Assembly (NCBI RefSeq): GCF_000698145.1
Contig: NZ_BAXB01000008.1
Location: 62,001-126,000 of the forward strand
Length of the DNA stretch: 64,000 nt
Direction: 5' to 3'
Source of the DNA: Geomicrobium sp. JCM 19039
GTDB lineage: Bacteria; Bacillota; Bacilli; Bacillales; Marinococcaceae
Numbering within the stretch: position 1 is the first letter of the stretch; the number at the start of each line of letters is the position of its first letter. A model generated the notes under the pieces. That model did no database searches and was not told the DNA's origin. It saw only the letters and a program-made list of their open reading frames with translations. Both the position numbers and the translations under genes were made by a program. Below, piece after piece: positions 27,448-36,660 of the stretch.

Positions 27448-28548
27448 ATGAATTCCATTAAAATACAAGGAATTAGTAAGATTTTTGACGATTATCGAGC
27501 TGTGAATAATGCAAACATTGACATTAAAGAAGGCGAGTTCTTTACGCTTCTCGGTCCAAGTGGATGTGGGAAAACGACCCTTCTTCGTGTACTTGCAGGT
27601 TTTCACCAACACGAAGAAGGACATCTTTATTTTGGGGATCAGCTCATGGATGATGTGCCCGCATATAAACGTAACATCGGCATGGTATTTCAAAATTATG
27701 CGATATTTCCACATATGACAGTGTTTGAAAATGTAGCCTACGGGTTAAAAGCACGAAAAATTAAAAAACAGGAGATTCAAAAGCGGGTTACCGACGCACT
27801 TGAGATGGTTGAACTAAGCCATCTGAAAGATCGACAACCTTCACAATTAAGTGGGGGGCAACAGCAACGCGTCGCATTGGCTCGAGCGGTAGTGATTCAT
27901 CCAGGGCTTCTCTTAATGGATGAGCCGTTGTCAAACTTAGATGCCAAACTTAGGCTTAAGATGCGATATGACATTAAAGAGTTACAAAATTCTTTAAACA
28001 TAACCAATGTGTACGTTACCCATGATCAAGAAGAAGCACTTGCTGTCTCGGATCGTATTGCTGTTTTAAATGCAGGTGAAATTCAACAGATTGGGAAGCC
28101 GCATGAAATTTATTTATCACCAGTAAATCGATTCGTAGCAAACTTTATCGGTTCTACGAATTTTTTGGATGGCAAGGTAGGTGATAATGATCGCTTGCTC
28201 GTTGCTGGCGTCGATTTGGGGACAGCGAAGCTGACAGAGTCGTATCGAGGTGAAGTGGTGTATTCAGTCCGACCAGAGCAACTTAGCCTCGCAACAGAAA
28301 GCACACAAACAAATACTGTTAACGGTAAAATCGTCGGGGCATTGTTTTTGGGGGAGACGGTTGAATATAAGATTCGTTTAGAAAATGACCAAGAAATACA
28401 AGTTCATGAACATGCAGTATCTTATCAACAGTTGCGCAGTGTTGATGAAAATGTACGAGTTCATCTTAATCCAGCGGATGCTGTCATCTTTAATGAAAGT
28501 GGAGAGGAGGCATTGAATATTTATGGAAACCGCTATGAAACCGCGTAA
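27448..28548 (+). CDS. ABC transporter ATP-binding protein (FbpC/PotA-like)
   Basis: A 366-aa ATPase: Walker A GPSGCGKT at 36-43, Q-loop FQNYAIFPHM, signature LSGGQQQ at 134-140, Walker B LLLMDEP at 154-160, and the H-loop in VYVTHDQEEAL. A C-terminal TOBE region of about 120 aa follows, as in iron/spermidine-type importers. It powers the permease whose gene overlaps its 3' end by 26 bp. Confidence 0.94.
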   Translation: MNSIKIQGISKIFDDYRAVNNANIDIKEGEFFTLLGPSGCGKTTLLRVLAGFHQHEEGHLYFGDQLMDDVPAYKRNIGMVFQNYAIFPHMTVFENVAYGLKARKIKKQEIQKRVTDALEMVELSHLKDRQPSQLSGGQQQRVALARAVVIHPGLLLMDEPLSNLDAKLRLKMRYDIKELQNSLNITNVYVTHDQEEALAVSDRIAVLNAGEIQQIGKPHEIYLSPVNRFVANFIGSTNFLDGKVGDNDRLLVAGVDLGTAKLTESYRGEVVYSVRPEQLSLATESTQTNTVNGKIVGALFLGETVEYKIRLENDQEIQVHEHAVSYQQLRSVDENVRVHLNPADAVIFNESGEEALNIYGNRYETA

Positions 28549-30191
28549 ACGTTTTCGGTTGCGGTTTGACTTTTGGTCGATCGTAACCATTTCAGCGTTT
28601 GCGTTCTTCCTTTTATTCCTTGTCTATCCCCTCTTTTCAATATTCATAAATAGTTTTATTGTAGATGGTAGATTGGATTTTTCAAACTATCAGGAATTTT
28701 TCTCTTATCGATATTACTACGAAGCGTTGTTGAACAGTTTGCTCGTTGCCTTCTTTGCGACGATATTTGCTTGTTGTTTAGGTATACCTCTTGCTTATAT
28801 CATGACAAGATATGACTTGCCATTTAAAAATTTAATCAATATATTACTCGTGTTGACATTGATGTCTCCGCCATTCATTGGCGCATACTCTTGGATTCTC
28901 ATGCTCGGAAATAACGGCTTTATTACAAACATTTTCTCTGACTGGTTCAATATTGATCTACCAACAATTTACGGCCTTGGTGGAATGATTTGGGTGTTTT
29001 CTTTACAGCTTTATCCCCACATCTATCTATATGTTTCTGGAGCATTAAAAACGGTGGACCGTTCACTAGAAGAAGCATCTGAAGGTCTAGGTCTCTTTGG
29101 CTTAAATCGTATTCGAAAGATTACGTTACCCCTCATTTTTCCGACTGTTTCCATGGGAGCCATGATGGTATTTATGTCGGCATTCGCGACTTTGGTACAC
29201 CTCGACTACTAGGGCAAAGTGACACGCTCTTACCTGTTCTTGCTTTTGAAATGTTTATAAATGAGCTTGGCTCTAGCCCAGCGATGGCAAGTACAATCAG
29301 TATTGTTTTACTTACAATTACGACAAGTATTCTCTTCTTGCAGCGCTACTTAATCGCTAGAAAAACATACACGATGAATAGCATGAACGCGCCAAAACTT
29401 GTACGCTTACGGTGGCCATTAAAAACCGCGATGATGATGGGAATTGCTGGTTTATTAACAGTTTCTCTAATTCCACAAGCAACAGTGATTACGACATCAT
29501 TCAGACAAACAAATGGTCCTGTGTTTACGAGCGGCTTTACGTTAGACAGCTACAGAGAAGTATTCTATCGTGTTCCTAATGCCATTATTAATACGTTTAC
29601 GTACTCAAGCATTGCAATGGTTTTCATGCTAGTGATGGGATTGCTCGTTTCATATGTCATTGTACGGCGGAGTTCAAAACTGACAGCACTTCTAGATTCG
29701 TTGATTATGATTCCATATGTTATGCCGGGTACAGTTTTAGGAATTAGCCTGATCCTTGCATTTAATGAACCACCTATTGAAATTACGGGAACTTGGGTGA
29801 TTCTTGTTATCGCATATTGTATCCGCAGACTCCCATATACGATGCGGTCAAGTACTGCAGTATTGCATCAAATCGATAAAAGCGTTGAAGAGGCATCCAT
29901 CAGTTTAGGTGTTTCACCGGTAAAATCATTCTTTAAGACAACAGCAGTTCTAATGGTGCCGGGCGTATTGTCAGGAGCATCTTAAGCTGGGTAACGACAA
30001 TTAATGAGCTTAGCTCAACAATCGTTTTGTATTCTGCAGCAACGGCGACAATTTCTGTGTCTGTGTATAGTGAAGTATTTACTTCTAACTTAGGCGCTGC
30101 CGCAGCGCTGGCATCAATTCTTACATTGAGCACAATTGTATCACTCATTGTCGTCACAATTATTTCTGGTAAGCGTGGCCTTCCTATATAG
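28523..30191 (+). pseudogene. Iron/phosphonate-type ABC permease (two-module), two frameshifts
   Basis: A repaired length of about 556 aa with 12 helices in two homologous halves, as in FbpB. Each half has an EAA loop: DRSLEEASEGLGLFGLNRIRKITLPL in the first, KSVEEASISLGVSPVKSFFKTTAVLM in the second. Frame is lost near 29195 (GACTTTGGTACACC, one T short) and near 29982 (GGAGCATCTTAAG), so the last part from ILSWVTTINELSS to RGLPI lies in a third frame ending at 30191. It forms the channel of the importer. Both breaks are single-base losses. Confidence 0.87.
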
Positions 30192-30227
30192 TTTGAATAC
30201 CTAGATTTTTGTTCAGGAAGGATCAAT

Positions 30228-31394
30228 ATGGCTAAATACATCCTCTTTTATATAAGTGTAAGCATCGTACTATTATTAAGCTTGTATCTGCTTTCATACT
30301 CCAACCATGACAATGACCTTGAAGATTCATCAACGACTAATGATGAAACCCTCAAATTGTGGACCGTTGAACCTGCTCTGGTGGAAGCTAGTGAGACTTT
30401 TTCAGAGACAAACAATAAAGGGGTGACCATTCAAACACGACTCTTTACGAGCCATGACCAACTATTGGATGAATTATATGGTGCGGTCTCTTTGAATGAA
30501 ACCCCTGACTTAGCAGAAATTCATGCTCATTATGGAGTGGCAGACTTTGCCGAACAAGGTTTAATTGAGCCAGTTGAAACGTATGTAAATGCAAATAAGA
30601 TTGACGAAATGTTTAAAGCGTTAAGTGAACGCTTTACGTTTAATGATACGAGATATGCTTTGCCTATCGGATTGGATGTTCCAGTCATCTACTACAATGC
30701 CTCTTTGGCAGAACAGTATGGAATGGAGAACTTTAATCGCCTAACGTGGGATTCATTTTGGGAGGATGTTGACCAATTTCATAGCAAAGTGAACAATGAT
30801 CAACTGTGGCATTTCCACACAGACATGGAAACACCCTGGTATATGGAGGCAATGCATAATGATTTGTCTTTTAGCCCCGAACAATCCGAATTGAATCAGT
30901 GGTCTCGACTCGTGAATGAGTTGGGCTATATGCCCAAACTAACGCATCAACTTGCAATCCCACAATTTGTCGATGGTGACGGCCTTTTTCTAATGTCATC
31001 ACTTAATCAACACCAATTGCTCCGACGGCTCATCGCGGGTTCTTTTGACCTCGGAATGATTTCACTGCCAGAAGTAGGGACCTCTTATCCGGCAGGAGGA
31101 GCTGGAATTATTGTGTTTACCAACGCGCCAAAAGAGAAAGTCACATCTTTCTTTCAATATTTAGATGAACCTGAGATGTCAATCAAATTGAGCTTAGATA
31201 GCTATTATTTACCTGTTCGTGCTGACCTCTTTACTAATTATCAATTCGAACAGTGGTTGAGAAGAAACGATACGATCAATATTCAAACTGCTATTAATCA
31301 TCTTGAATATAAAAATGCTCAGCTTGAGGATGAAGAGCGGTGGAACCTCCTACAGTCCTTACAGGAAAGCGTTGAGAGTGAAGGGGTCGATTGA
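30228..31394 (+). CDS. Second extracellular solute-binding protein (family 1), membrane-anchored
   Basis: A 388-aa protein. An uncleaved-looking N-terminal helix (ILFYISVSIVLLLSLYLL) is followed by an acidic linker and a family-1 binding fold (LKLWTVEPALVEASETFSE, ALPIGLDVPVIYYNASLAEQYGMENF). There is no lipobox. It sits directly after the permease and before the Nudix gene (start 2 bp after its stop), so it belongs to the same operon. A second, differently anchored binding protein may widen substrate range or serve as a sensor partner for the kinase (inference). Confidence 0.85.
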   Translation: MAKYILFYISVSIVLLLSLYLLSYSNHDNDLEDSSTTNDETLKLWTVEPALVEASETFSETNNKGVTIQTRLFTSHDQLLDELYGAVSLNETPDLAEIHAHYGVADFAEQGLIEPVETYVNANKIDEMFKALSERFTFNDTRYALPIGLDVPVIYYNASLAEQYGMENFNRLTWDSFWEDVDQFHSKVNNDQLWHFHTDMETPWYMEAMHNDLSFSPEQSELNQWSRLVNELGYMPKLTHQLAIPQFVDGDGLFLMSSLNQHQLLRRLIAGSFDLGMISLPEVGTSYPAGGAGIIVFTNAPKEKVTSFFQYLDEPEMSIKLSLDSYYLPVRADLFTNYQFEQWLRRNDTINIQTAINHLEYKNAQLEDEERWNLLQSLQESVESEGVD

Positions 31395-31395
31395 G

Positions 31396-32022
31396 ATGAC
31401 AACAGAGTCTCCGGTATTAAGGTGGGCTAAACAAATTCAAGCCCTTTCTCAGAGTGGGCTAGCATATTGTAAGGATCCGTATGACCAAGGGCGATATGAA
31501 GCTCTGCGAGATTTATCCGTGGAGATGATGAGTGAGCTTAGTGGTGAGGAAGAGTTAAAAATTGTGAAAGAAGCTTTTTCTTTCGAACAAGGGTACGCCA
31601 CACCTAAGGTTGGTGTGCGCGCTGTCGTCGTAAAAGAGGATCGCTGGTTAATGGTTCAAGAAACCGATGACAAGTGCTGGTGTTTACCTGGGGGCTGGTC
31701 TGATGTTGGAGATACGCCAAGATCAACCGTAGAAAAAGAAGTTTTTGAGGAAACTGGATTCAAAATAAACGTAGACCGATTACTTGCTGTATTTGATCGG
31801 AAGTGCCATCCACAACCATCTTCTTTATATGATATCTATACGCTGGTGTTTCTGTGCTCAATTGTAAGTGGTGAAGCACAAACGAGTATCGAAACAGACG
31901 CTGTGGATTTCTTCAGTCCTGAGCATCTTCCACCGCTTTCCTTGCAACGGATGACTAAAAGCCAAGTGAACATTATCCAAAATCAAATTAAGGATGAGAC
32001 GTTGCCTCCTTATTTTGACTAA
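31396..32022 (+). CDS. Nudix hydrolase with N-terminal helper domain
   Basis: A 208-aa protein. Residues 5-50 (LRWAKQIQALSQSGLAYCKDPYDQ...) match the small N-terminal domain found before some Nudix hydrolases (Nudix_N_2). The Nudix box spans about 100-122 (GGWSDVGDT...VFEETGF), with the first acidic residue Asp instead of Glu and Lys in place of Arg before the EVFEE core. It would hydrolyse a nucleoside-diphosphate-linked compound. Embedded in a transporter operon, it suggests the imported solute is processed via a nucleotide or sugar-phosphate derivative (inference). Confidence 0.88.
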   Translation: MTTESPVLRWAKQIQALSQSGLAYCKDPYDQGRYEALRDLSVEMMSELSGEEELKIVKEAFSFEQGYATPKVGVRAVVVKEDRWLMVQETDDKCWCLPGGWSDVGDTPRSTVEKEVFEETGFKINVDRLLAVFDRKCHPQPSSLYDIYTLVFLCSIVSGEAQTSIETDAVDFFSPEHLPPLSLQRMTKSQVNIIQNQIKDETLPPYFD

Positions 32023-32043
32023 TTGAGTGGAGGAAGATAGACA

Positions 32044-32880
32044 TTGAAACTGGTAGAAAAACATCGAGCTGCTAAAACTGGCGATAATACGATGTGTGAA
32101 GATCATTATTTTTATAATGAGCACTTTGCAGCTGTCATTGACGGAGCGACGAACGTTTCCGGGGAGATGATAGGTGGACTCACCCCTGGACAACTTTCGG
32201 CGTATACAATTCGCGAAACCCTTGCTGAGGTGGATGGACAGGCGGACATCGAAGAAATTATTGAATATATTAATGATCGACTTCAAGATCGCTATAAAGA
32301 AGAGGGCATTCAGCAACTCATTCATGATAAGCCGTTTGCCACGCCATCTGCCGTAATGAGCCTGTACAGTCATGCAAGAAAAGTCGTGTGGATGATTGGT
32401 GATTGTCAATGCCTCATTGATAACGTTTCATATGCTCATGAGAAACTAATTGATGACATTACTGCAAATGCTAGATCAATGTATTTAGAAGCGGAAATTC
32501 AATGTGGAAAGTCAGTAGACATGCTGATGACTGATGACAGCGGATTTGCTGCGATTCGTCCACTTATTCAAATGCAATATCAATTTCAAAACTTGCCGAA
32601 GGAACACCCTTACGGTTACGAAGTAATCAATGGATTTACGATGGCCATAGACCGAATCCGCACGGTTCGTGTTCCTGAAAATGCAAATGAACTTGTCCTA
32701 GGCTCTGATGGTTATCCGTACTTGAAACCCACACTTTCTGATACGGAAAATGCGTTATTTAATCTATTGGAGGAAGATCCTCTTTGTTTCCGTATTTTCA
32801 AGAGCTCCAAAGGGCTGATGCACGGAAATGAATCGTACGATGATCGTACCTATTTAAGAATTCGGTTGAATGAAGAGTAG
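32044..32880 (+). CDS. PP2C-like phosphatase domain protein
   Basis: A 278-aa protein with a TTG start after GGAGGAAG. It shows a PP2C-like order of motifs: EDHYFYNEHFAAVIDGAT near the N-terminus (metal-binding Asp-Gly), a VVWMIGDCQ strand in the middle (Gly-Asp), LVLGSDGYPY (Ser-Asp-Gly) and a final YDDRTYLRI (Asp-Asp). The RSxxG opening of typical PP2C enzymes is altered (KTGDNTMCEDH). It is the last gene of the transporter operon; its stop codon lies inside the terminator. A metal-dependent phosphatase acting on a small molecule or protein is likely; the substrate is unknown. Confidence 0.75.
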   Translation: MKLVEKHRAAKTGDNTMCEDHYFYNEHFAAVIDGATNVSGEMIGGLTPGQLSAYTIRETLAEVDGQADIEEIIEYINDRLQDRYKEEGIQQLIHDKPFATPSAVMSLYSHARKVVWMIGDCQCLIDNVSYAHEKLIDDITANARSMYLEAEIQCGKSVDMLMTDDSGFAAIRPLIQMQYQFQNLPKEHPYGYEVINGFTMAIDRIRTVRVPENANELVLGSDGYPYLKPTLSDTENALFNLLEEDPLCFRIFKSSKGLMHGNESYDDRTYLRIRLNEE

Positions 32881-32898
32881 CCATTGGCTACTCTTTTA
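32873..32898 (+). terminator. Terminator of the transporter operon
   Basis: A perfect 10-bp stem AAGAGTAGCC / GGCTACTCTT with a 3-nt loop overlaps the PP2C-like stop codon. Confidence 0.75.
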
Positions 32899-33089
32899 TA
32901 GTCGGTAGGATTTTATCGTAAAAGTGGAAGGTGACTCTACAAGTGTAACTAAAGACGTTGTATACTATCGATCTCTTCGCCAACGGCCCATCGTTTGAGT
33001 TGTTGGGGGACAGAGACATAGCGCCATGCAACTCTCCTAAACCCACGACCACAGGGCCACATGTTCAAACACTAACGCCCCTCGTCACT

Positions 33090-33479
33090 TCACACACGGT
33101 TATACCGCTCATGAATGTTGTTTTTCTTATACGTTCCAGAGACTGGGAATTCATACAACTCCAATGACAACGCCAAGTAACGCTCCGAAAAGAGTTCCTT
33201 GAAGTGGTCTTCCATCACGTGAAACAGAGCGTCACACACGTCTTTCTTCTCTTCCTCAGAGCGGCCGGCACCGATTCGAATTTGCGTATGAACGAACGCA
33301 TCATCGACGGTGTCATCGGCAACTACATAATCTGTCAGTGCGATTGCGCGGGAACGAATGCCGCCAACAGGAAACGTCTCTGGGCGGGCGATGAACACGC
33401 GATTCATCCGAGCGAGCAGTTTCCGCACATCCGTCTCACCTTGCAAGTTGGCAGTATACTCAACAATAATGTGCGGCAT
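33090..33479 (-). CDS. hpaF: 5-carboxymethyl-2-hydroxymuconate delta-isomerase
   Basis: A 129-aa protein beginning MPHIIVEYTANL; Pro at position 2 is the catalytic base of the tautomerase superfamily once the Met is removed. Length and the ALSLEL...NNIHERY ending fit CHM isomerase (HpaF). The ATG at 33479 overlaps the hpaG2 stop (TGATG). The enzyme isomerises the product of HpaE before decarboxylation by HpaG. It is the last gene of the GntR-hpaG1-hpaG2-hpaF operon. Confidence 0.9.
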   Translation of the reverse strand: MPHIIVEYTANLQGETDVRKLLARMNRVFIARPETFPVGGIRSRAIALTDYVVADDTVDDAFVHTQIRIGAGRSEEEKKDVCDALFHVMEDHFKELFSERYLALSLELYEFPVSGTYKKNNIHERYNRV

Positions 33480-34222
33480 CACGCATCACCTCGAATAAAG
33501 TTTCTAAGCCGTCCGACACCTTGCACCTCGGTGACCACCTCGTCTCCAGCGTTCACTCGCTCGAGCCCCTCTGGCGTACCCGTTAAAATTATGTCGTTTG
33601 GCTGTAACGTCATGAAGCTACTCAAATATTCCACCAATACAGGAATGGAGAATACCATATCTCGCGTTGAGCCCGTCTGCGTGACTCGCCCATTGACGGT
33701 CGTTTGAAGAGTCAGGTTCATTGGGTCATCGATGTGTTCACGTCCGACAAGCCACGGTCCGATTGGTGTGCTATTGTCACGGTTCTTCACACATAAATTG
33801 GGGCGGTAATAATTCTCTAAATAGTCGCGAATGGCGTAGTCATTGGCGACCGTATAACCAGCAATATAGTCGTAAGCTTGTTCTCGTTTGACGTGTCGTG
33901 CTTGTTTACCAATGACAACTGCAAGCTCGCACTCATAATGCATGTTCGTCACATCATTAGGTCGCACAGTGACCCCGTTATGTCCGACAAGCGTGCCCGG
34001 ACCCTTTAAGAATACGAGCGGTTCTTTCGGGGCTTCAAATGCCAATTCTTTTGCATGGTCTGCATAGTTAAGCCCTAAAACGAAGATTGTACCAGGTATG
34101 ACAGGCGGCAACCATTGGACCTGATGTTCTTCAACCGTTCGCCCATCACAGAGTTCGATGCTGCCTTCTTTCTCGAAAGCGGGTTGGATTTTTCCTTCGT
34201 AAACGATCCGTGCTTGTTTCAT
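33479..34222 (-). CDS. hpaG2: FAH-family decarboxylase/isomerase of HPA degradation
   Basis: A 247-aa fumarylacetoacetate-hydrolase-fold protein. FVLGLNYADHAKE, MHYECELAVVIG (metal-binding Glu pair) and the ending DIILTGTPEGLERVNAGDEV are typical of the HpaG halves, which decarboxylate and isomerise oxepent-dioate intermediates. HpaG is a fusion of two such halves in enterobacteria and two separate genes in many bacilli. It lies ATGA-coupled behind hpaG1. Which half does which step is not resolved. Confidence 0.9.
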   Translation of the reverse strand: MKQARIVYEGKIQPAFEKEGSIELCDGRTVEEHQVQWLPPVIPGTIFVLGLNYADHAKELAFEAPKEPLVFLKGPGTLVGHNGVTVRPNDVTNMHYECELAVVIGKQARHVKREQAYDYIAGYTVANDYAIRDYLENYYRPNLCVKNRDNSTPIGPWLVGREHIDDPMNLTLQTTVNGRVTQTGSTRDMVFSIPVLVEYLSSFMTLQPNDIILTGTPEGLERVNAGDEVVTEVQGVGRLRNFIRGDA

Positions 34223-34969
34223 CGGTTCACCTCCGGTTCATCTTGTGCGGTGTTAACGAGCGTTCCGATTCCTTCAATTTCAATGGTGACGGTGTCTCCA
34301 CGCTGAAATGTTGGGCGGTTCGGTGGGGTGCCGACGAGCAACACGTCTCCAGCAGAAAAGGTCATAAATGCACTCACGTCCGCAATGGAGATGGGGGATG
34401 TCTCGAACGAGTGAGCGTGTGGAAGCCGTCTGTTCTATCGTTTGATTAATCGATACGCGCACGGTGAGGTCGTCTGGGTTTGGGACGCTTTCTCGAAGGG
34501 TAATCCACGGTCCAATCGGGCAGAAACCGTCTCTTGATTTTTCCTTAATTGCCGGACGGTGTAGGCTTTTATGCGGGATGCTCACATCGTTTGCAATCGT
34601 GTATCCAGCTACGTAATCAAGGGCGTTCTCGACAGACACGCGACAGGTTTCGCGGTCAAACACGATACCAAGCGCTGCACCGACTTCCAAATATTCAGTT
34701 TTATCTGGGACTGGGATGGGCGATTGGTCGGCGACGAGCGTGTTTTTAGGCTTGATGTACAGGACGGGTGCTTCGGGTGGGCGGTTGTACGGCGCGTTAT
34801 GTAAATCGTCCCCGAATTGGGTGAGCTCCTCTGTGTAGTTTAGCGCGGCCCCGTATACCGTGCCGCCAGTAGGGATATCGTAGCGCACGGTCGTCTGTTT
34901 CTGTGCCGGGTCAATGCGGTGTGTCATATGGTGAGACTGTCCTTGAATCTTAGCAGAAATCGAAATCAT
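34219..34969 (-). pseudogene. hpaG1: FAH-family HpaG first half, frameshifted
   Basis: About 250 aa if repaired. The N-terminal part (GTVYGAALNYTEEL, YIKPKNTLV, EVGAALGIVFD, YTIANDVSIPH) and C-terminal part (LLVGTPPNRPTFQRGDTVTIEIEGIGTL) belong to the FAH fold. The frame changes near 34400-34410, where one extra base (CTCCATT for an expected CTCATT) breaks Ile-Pro-His-Leu-Ile-Ala. It is the only net-insertion event among the frameshifts in the window. It overlaps the GntR gene upstream and hpaG2 downstream by ATGA. Confidence 0.85.
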
Positions 34970-35621
34970 TCGGGTTCCTCCTTTGATTGAAAGGCGAGCA
35001 GTGTATTTTGTTTATGCTGACGACTGAAGGCTTCAATTTCGGCTTTTGGCGCTCCTTCCTGGAACATGTGAAGCAGTTCGCGGTGTTCTTTCAATGAATT
35101 GGGTGCCTCATCGGCAACGTCGTAAACGCTGACGTGCGAACGGTGTCCAACTTCTCCCACGCACTTGTGATGTGAGCAACGAGCAGTTCGTTAGGGCAAT
35201 GGTCATAAATCGCAAAATGAAATGATTTGTTTAGCTTGCCAAACGTCGTCAGGTCATAGCACTCCAAGGCGGTTTGCATCTTGTCGTTTAACGTATGTAA
35301 CGTTCTTAGTTCATTTTCGCCTAAATACGTCGACGCTTCAGCGGTTGCAAAGCCTTCTAAAATGGAGAGAAGCTGAAGGGTTTCCTCGTAAACTTCGGCA
35401 TCAATTCCTGTAACAACAGCCCCAGCATGGGCACGGTATTCAATGTATTGATCGGCCTCAAGTTTGCGAATGGCTTCTCGAACAGGAATATGACTGGAGC
35501 CAACTTCTTTTGCAATCTGATCAATAACAAGTCGCTGTCCAGGTAAATAAGTTCCGTCGAGAATGCGTTCTTTTACCAACATGTAGGCGTAACCACTTTT
35601 CGTACTCGTATCCGTTTTCAT
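34966..35621 (-). pseudogene. GntR-family regulator (FCD type) of the hpaG/F operon, frameshifted
   Basis: Residues 10-75 form a GntR winged helix (ERILDGTYLPGQRLVIDQIAKEV, HIPVREAIRKLEAD). The rest is an all-helical FCD effector domain with metal-type residues (LNKSFHFAIYDHC, SLKEHRELLHMF). The frame breaks near 35130; one base restores TVRTSVYDVADE and a protein of about 218 aa. No ribosome site precedes the ATG at 35621; a TATACT box ends 7 bp upstream, which points to a leaderless mRNA. It heads the hpaG1-G2-F operon and is divergent from the aldolase gene. Confidence 0.87.
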
Positions 35622-35628
35622 AGCTCAA

Positions 35629-35657
35629 AGTATAGCGGAATTTATTCACAATCACAA
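35629..35657 (-). promoter_or_regulatory. Promoter of the GntR-hpaG1-hpaG2-hpaF operon (leaderless)
   Basis: On the minus strand, TTGTGA and TATACT are 17 bp apart. With 7 bp between the -10 box and the ATG, transcription should start at or next to the start codon. Confidence 0.6.
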
Positions 35658-35666
35658 TAACTTCCC

Positions 35667-35695
35667 TTGAAATCATATATGATTGGATATATGAT
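35667..35695 (+). promoter_or_regulatory. Promoter of the DapA-like aldolase gene
   Basis: TTGAAA (35667-35672) and TATGAT (35690-35695) are separated by exactly 17 bp, about 32 bp upstream of the start codon. Confidence 0.7.
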
Positions 35696-35697
35696 AT
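35672..35697. promoter_or_regulatory. Candidate GntR operator overlapping the aldolase promoter
   Basis: The perfect palindrome ATCATATATGAT (35672-35683) is followed after 3 bp by a partial copy ATATATGATAT. It fills the spacer of the aldolase promoter and lies 15 bp upstream of the GntR -35 box, so one bound regulator could control both directions. Confidence 0.55.
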
Positions 35698-35726
35698 TGA
35701 AAACGCTTACGAAAAGGGGAATGATG

Positions 35727-36650
35727 ATGCAACGATACGATGAAATCAAGCAAAGGTTACGAGGATCTATTGCCCCAGTCATTACGCCGTTCAAAGAGAA
35801 TCATGACATTGATTTTGATAAACAGTCAGAATTAATTGAATTCCAGATTGAGAATGGGTCACACGGCATCTCGGTTACAGGGACATCCGGTGAACCGAGT
35901 TCGCTGTCGCTAGAAGAGAGAGTGCTCGTCATGGAGCAGGCGATGAAAACGATCGATGGTCGTGTTCCGTTTGCTCCGGGTACAGGGTCAACGAACCATA
36001 ACGAGACGATGTATCTCACAAAAAAAGCGGAAGAAATGGGTGCTGACGCAGCGATGGTCATCGTACCATACTATAACAAACCGAATCAGCAAGCGTTGTA
36101 TAAACACTTCAAAACCGTTGCCGATGCGGTGAATATTCCGATTATTATTTATAACATTCCAGGCAGGACAGCACAAAACCTTGAAGTGGAAACGATGGCG
36201 CAGCTCGTCAAAGACTGCCCGAACATCGTCGGTGCAAAAGAATCCAACAAAGATTTTGAACACGTAAACCGTGTTTTACTGCACTGTGGTCGAGATTTTC
36301 TGCTGTTTTCTGGAATTGAATTGCTCTGTTACCCGATGCTTGCGATCGGTGGTTCGGGTTCAATTAGTGCGACCGCCAATGTAGCACCTAAAGCCGTGGC
36401 TGATTTGCACAATGCGTGGTTTGATGGCGATATTGACACGGCGAGGCGCCTGCACTTTGAACTGATGCCATTGAACGACGTATTGTTCAAAGACACGAAC
36501 CCAGCCCCGGTAAAAACAGCACTTGGAATGATGGGCAAGATTCACCCAGCGTTACGCTTGCCGATGGACCTCCCTTCCGAAGCGTTACAAAAAGAGATTC
36601 GTGAAACATTAGTAGACTATCAGATTGAGGTTTCTAAGCAACTGTCATAG
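35727..36650 (+). CDS. DapA-family (dihydrodipicolinate synthase-like) aldolase, likely in HPA pathway
   Basis: A 307-aa class I aldolase. GTSGEPSSLS is the family glycine/serine loop, Tyr142 lies in IIYNIPGRT, and the Schiff-base Lys171 in IVGAKESNKD. Three ATG codons follow each other; 35727 is chosen because AAAAGGGG stands 7 bp away. Its position, divergent from the GntR-hpaG operon, suggests it cleaves the last C7 intermediate (2,4-dihydroxyhept-2-ene-1,7-dioate, as HpaI does) rather than making lysine precursors. That role is inferred from context. Confidence 0.85.
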   Translation: MQRYDEIKQRLRGSIAPVITPFKENHDIDFDKQSELIEFQIENGSHGISVTGTSGEPSSLSLEERVLVMEQAMKTIDGRVPFAPGTGSTNHNETMYLTKKAEEMGADAAMVIVPYYNKPNQQALYKHFKTVADAVNIPIIIYNIPGRTAQNLEVETMAQLVKDCPNIVGAKESNKDFEHVNRVLLHCGRDFLLFSGIELLCYPMLAIGGSGSISATANVAPKAVADLHNAWFDGDIDTARRLHFELMPLNDVLFKDTNPAPVKTALGMMGKIHPALRLPMDLPSEALQKEIRETLVDYQIEVSKQLS

Positions 36651-36660
36651 GGTGGAGGTA

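Noticed and set aside
33204..33707. A plus-strand frame of 167 codons across hpaF and hpaG2
   Set aside because: It overlaps two conserved minus-strand genes with ATG/stop overlaps and is a shadow frame.
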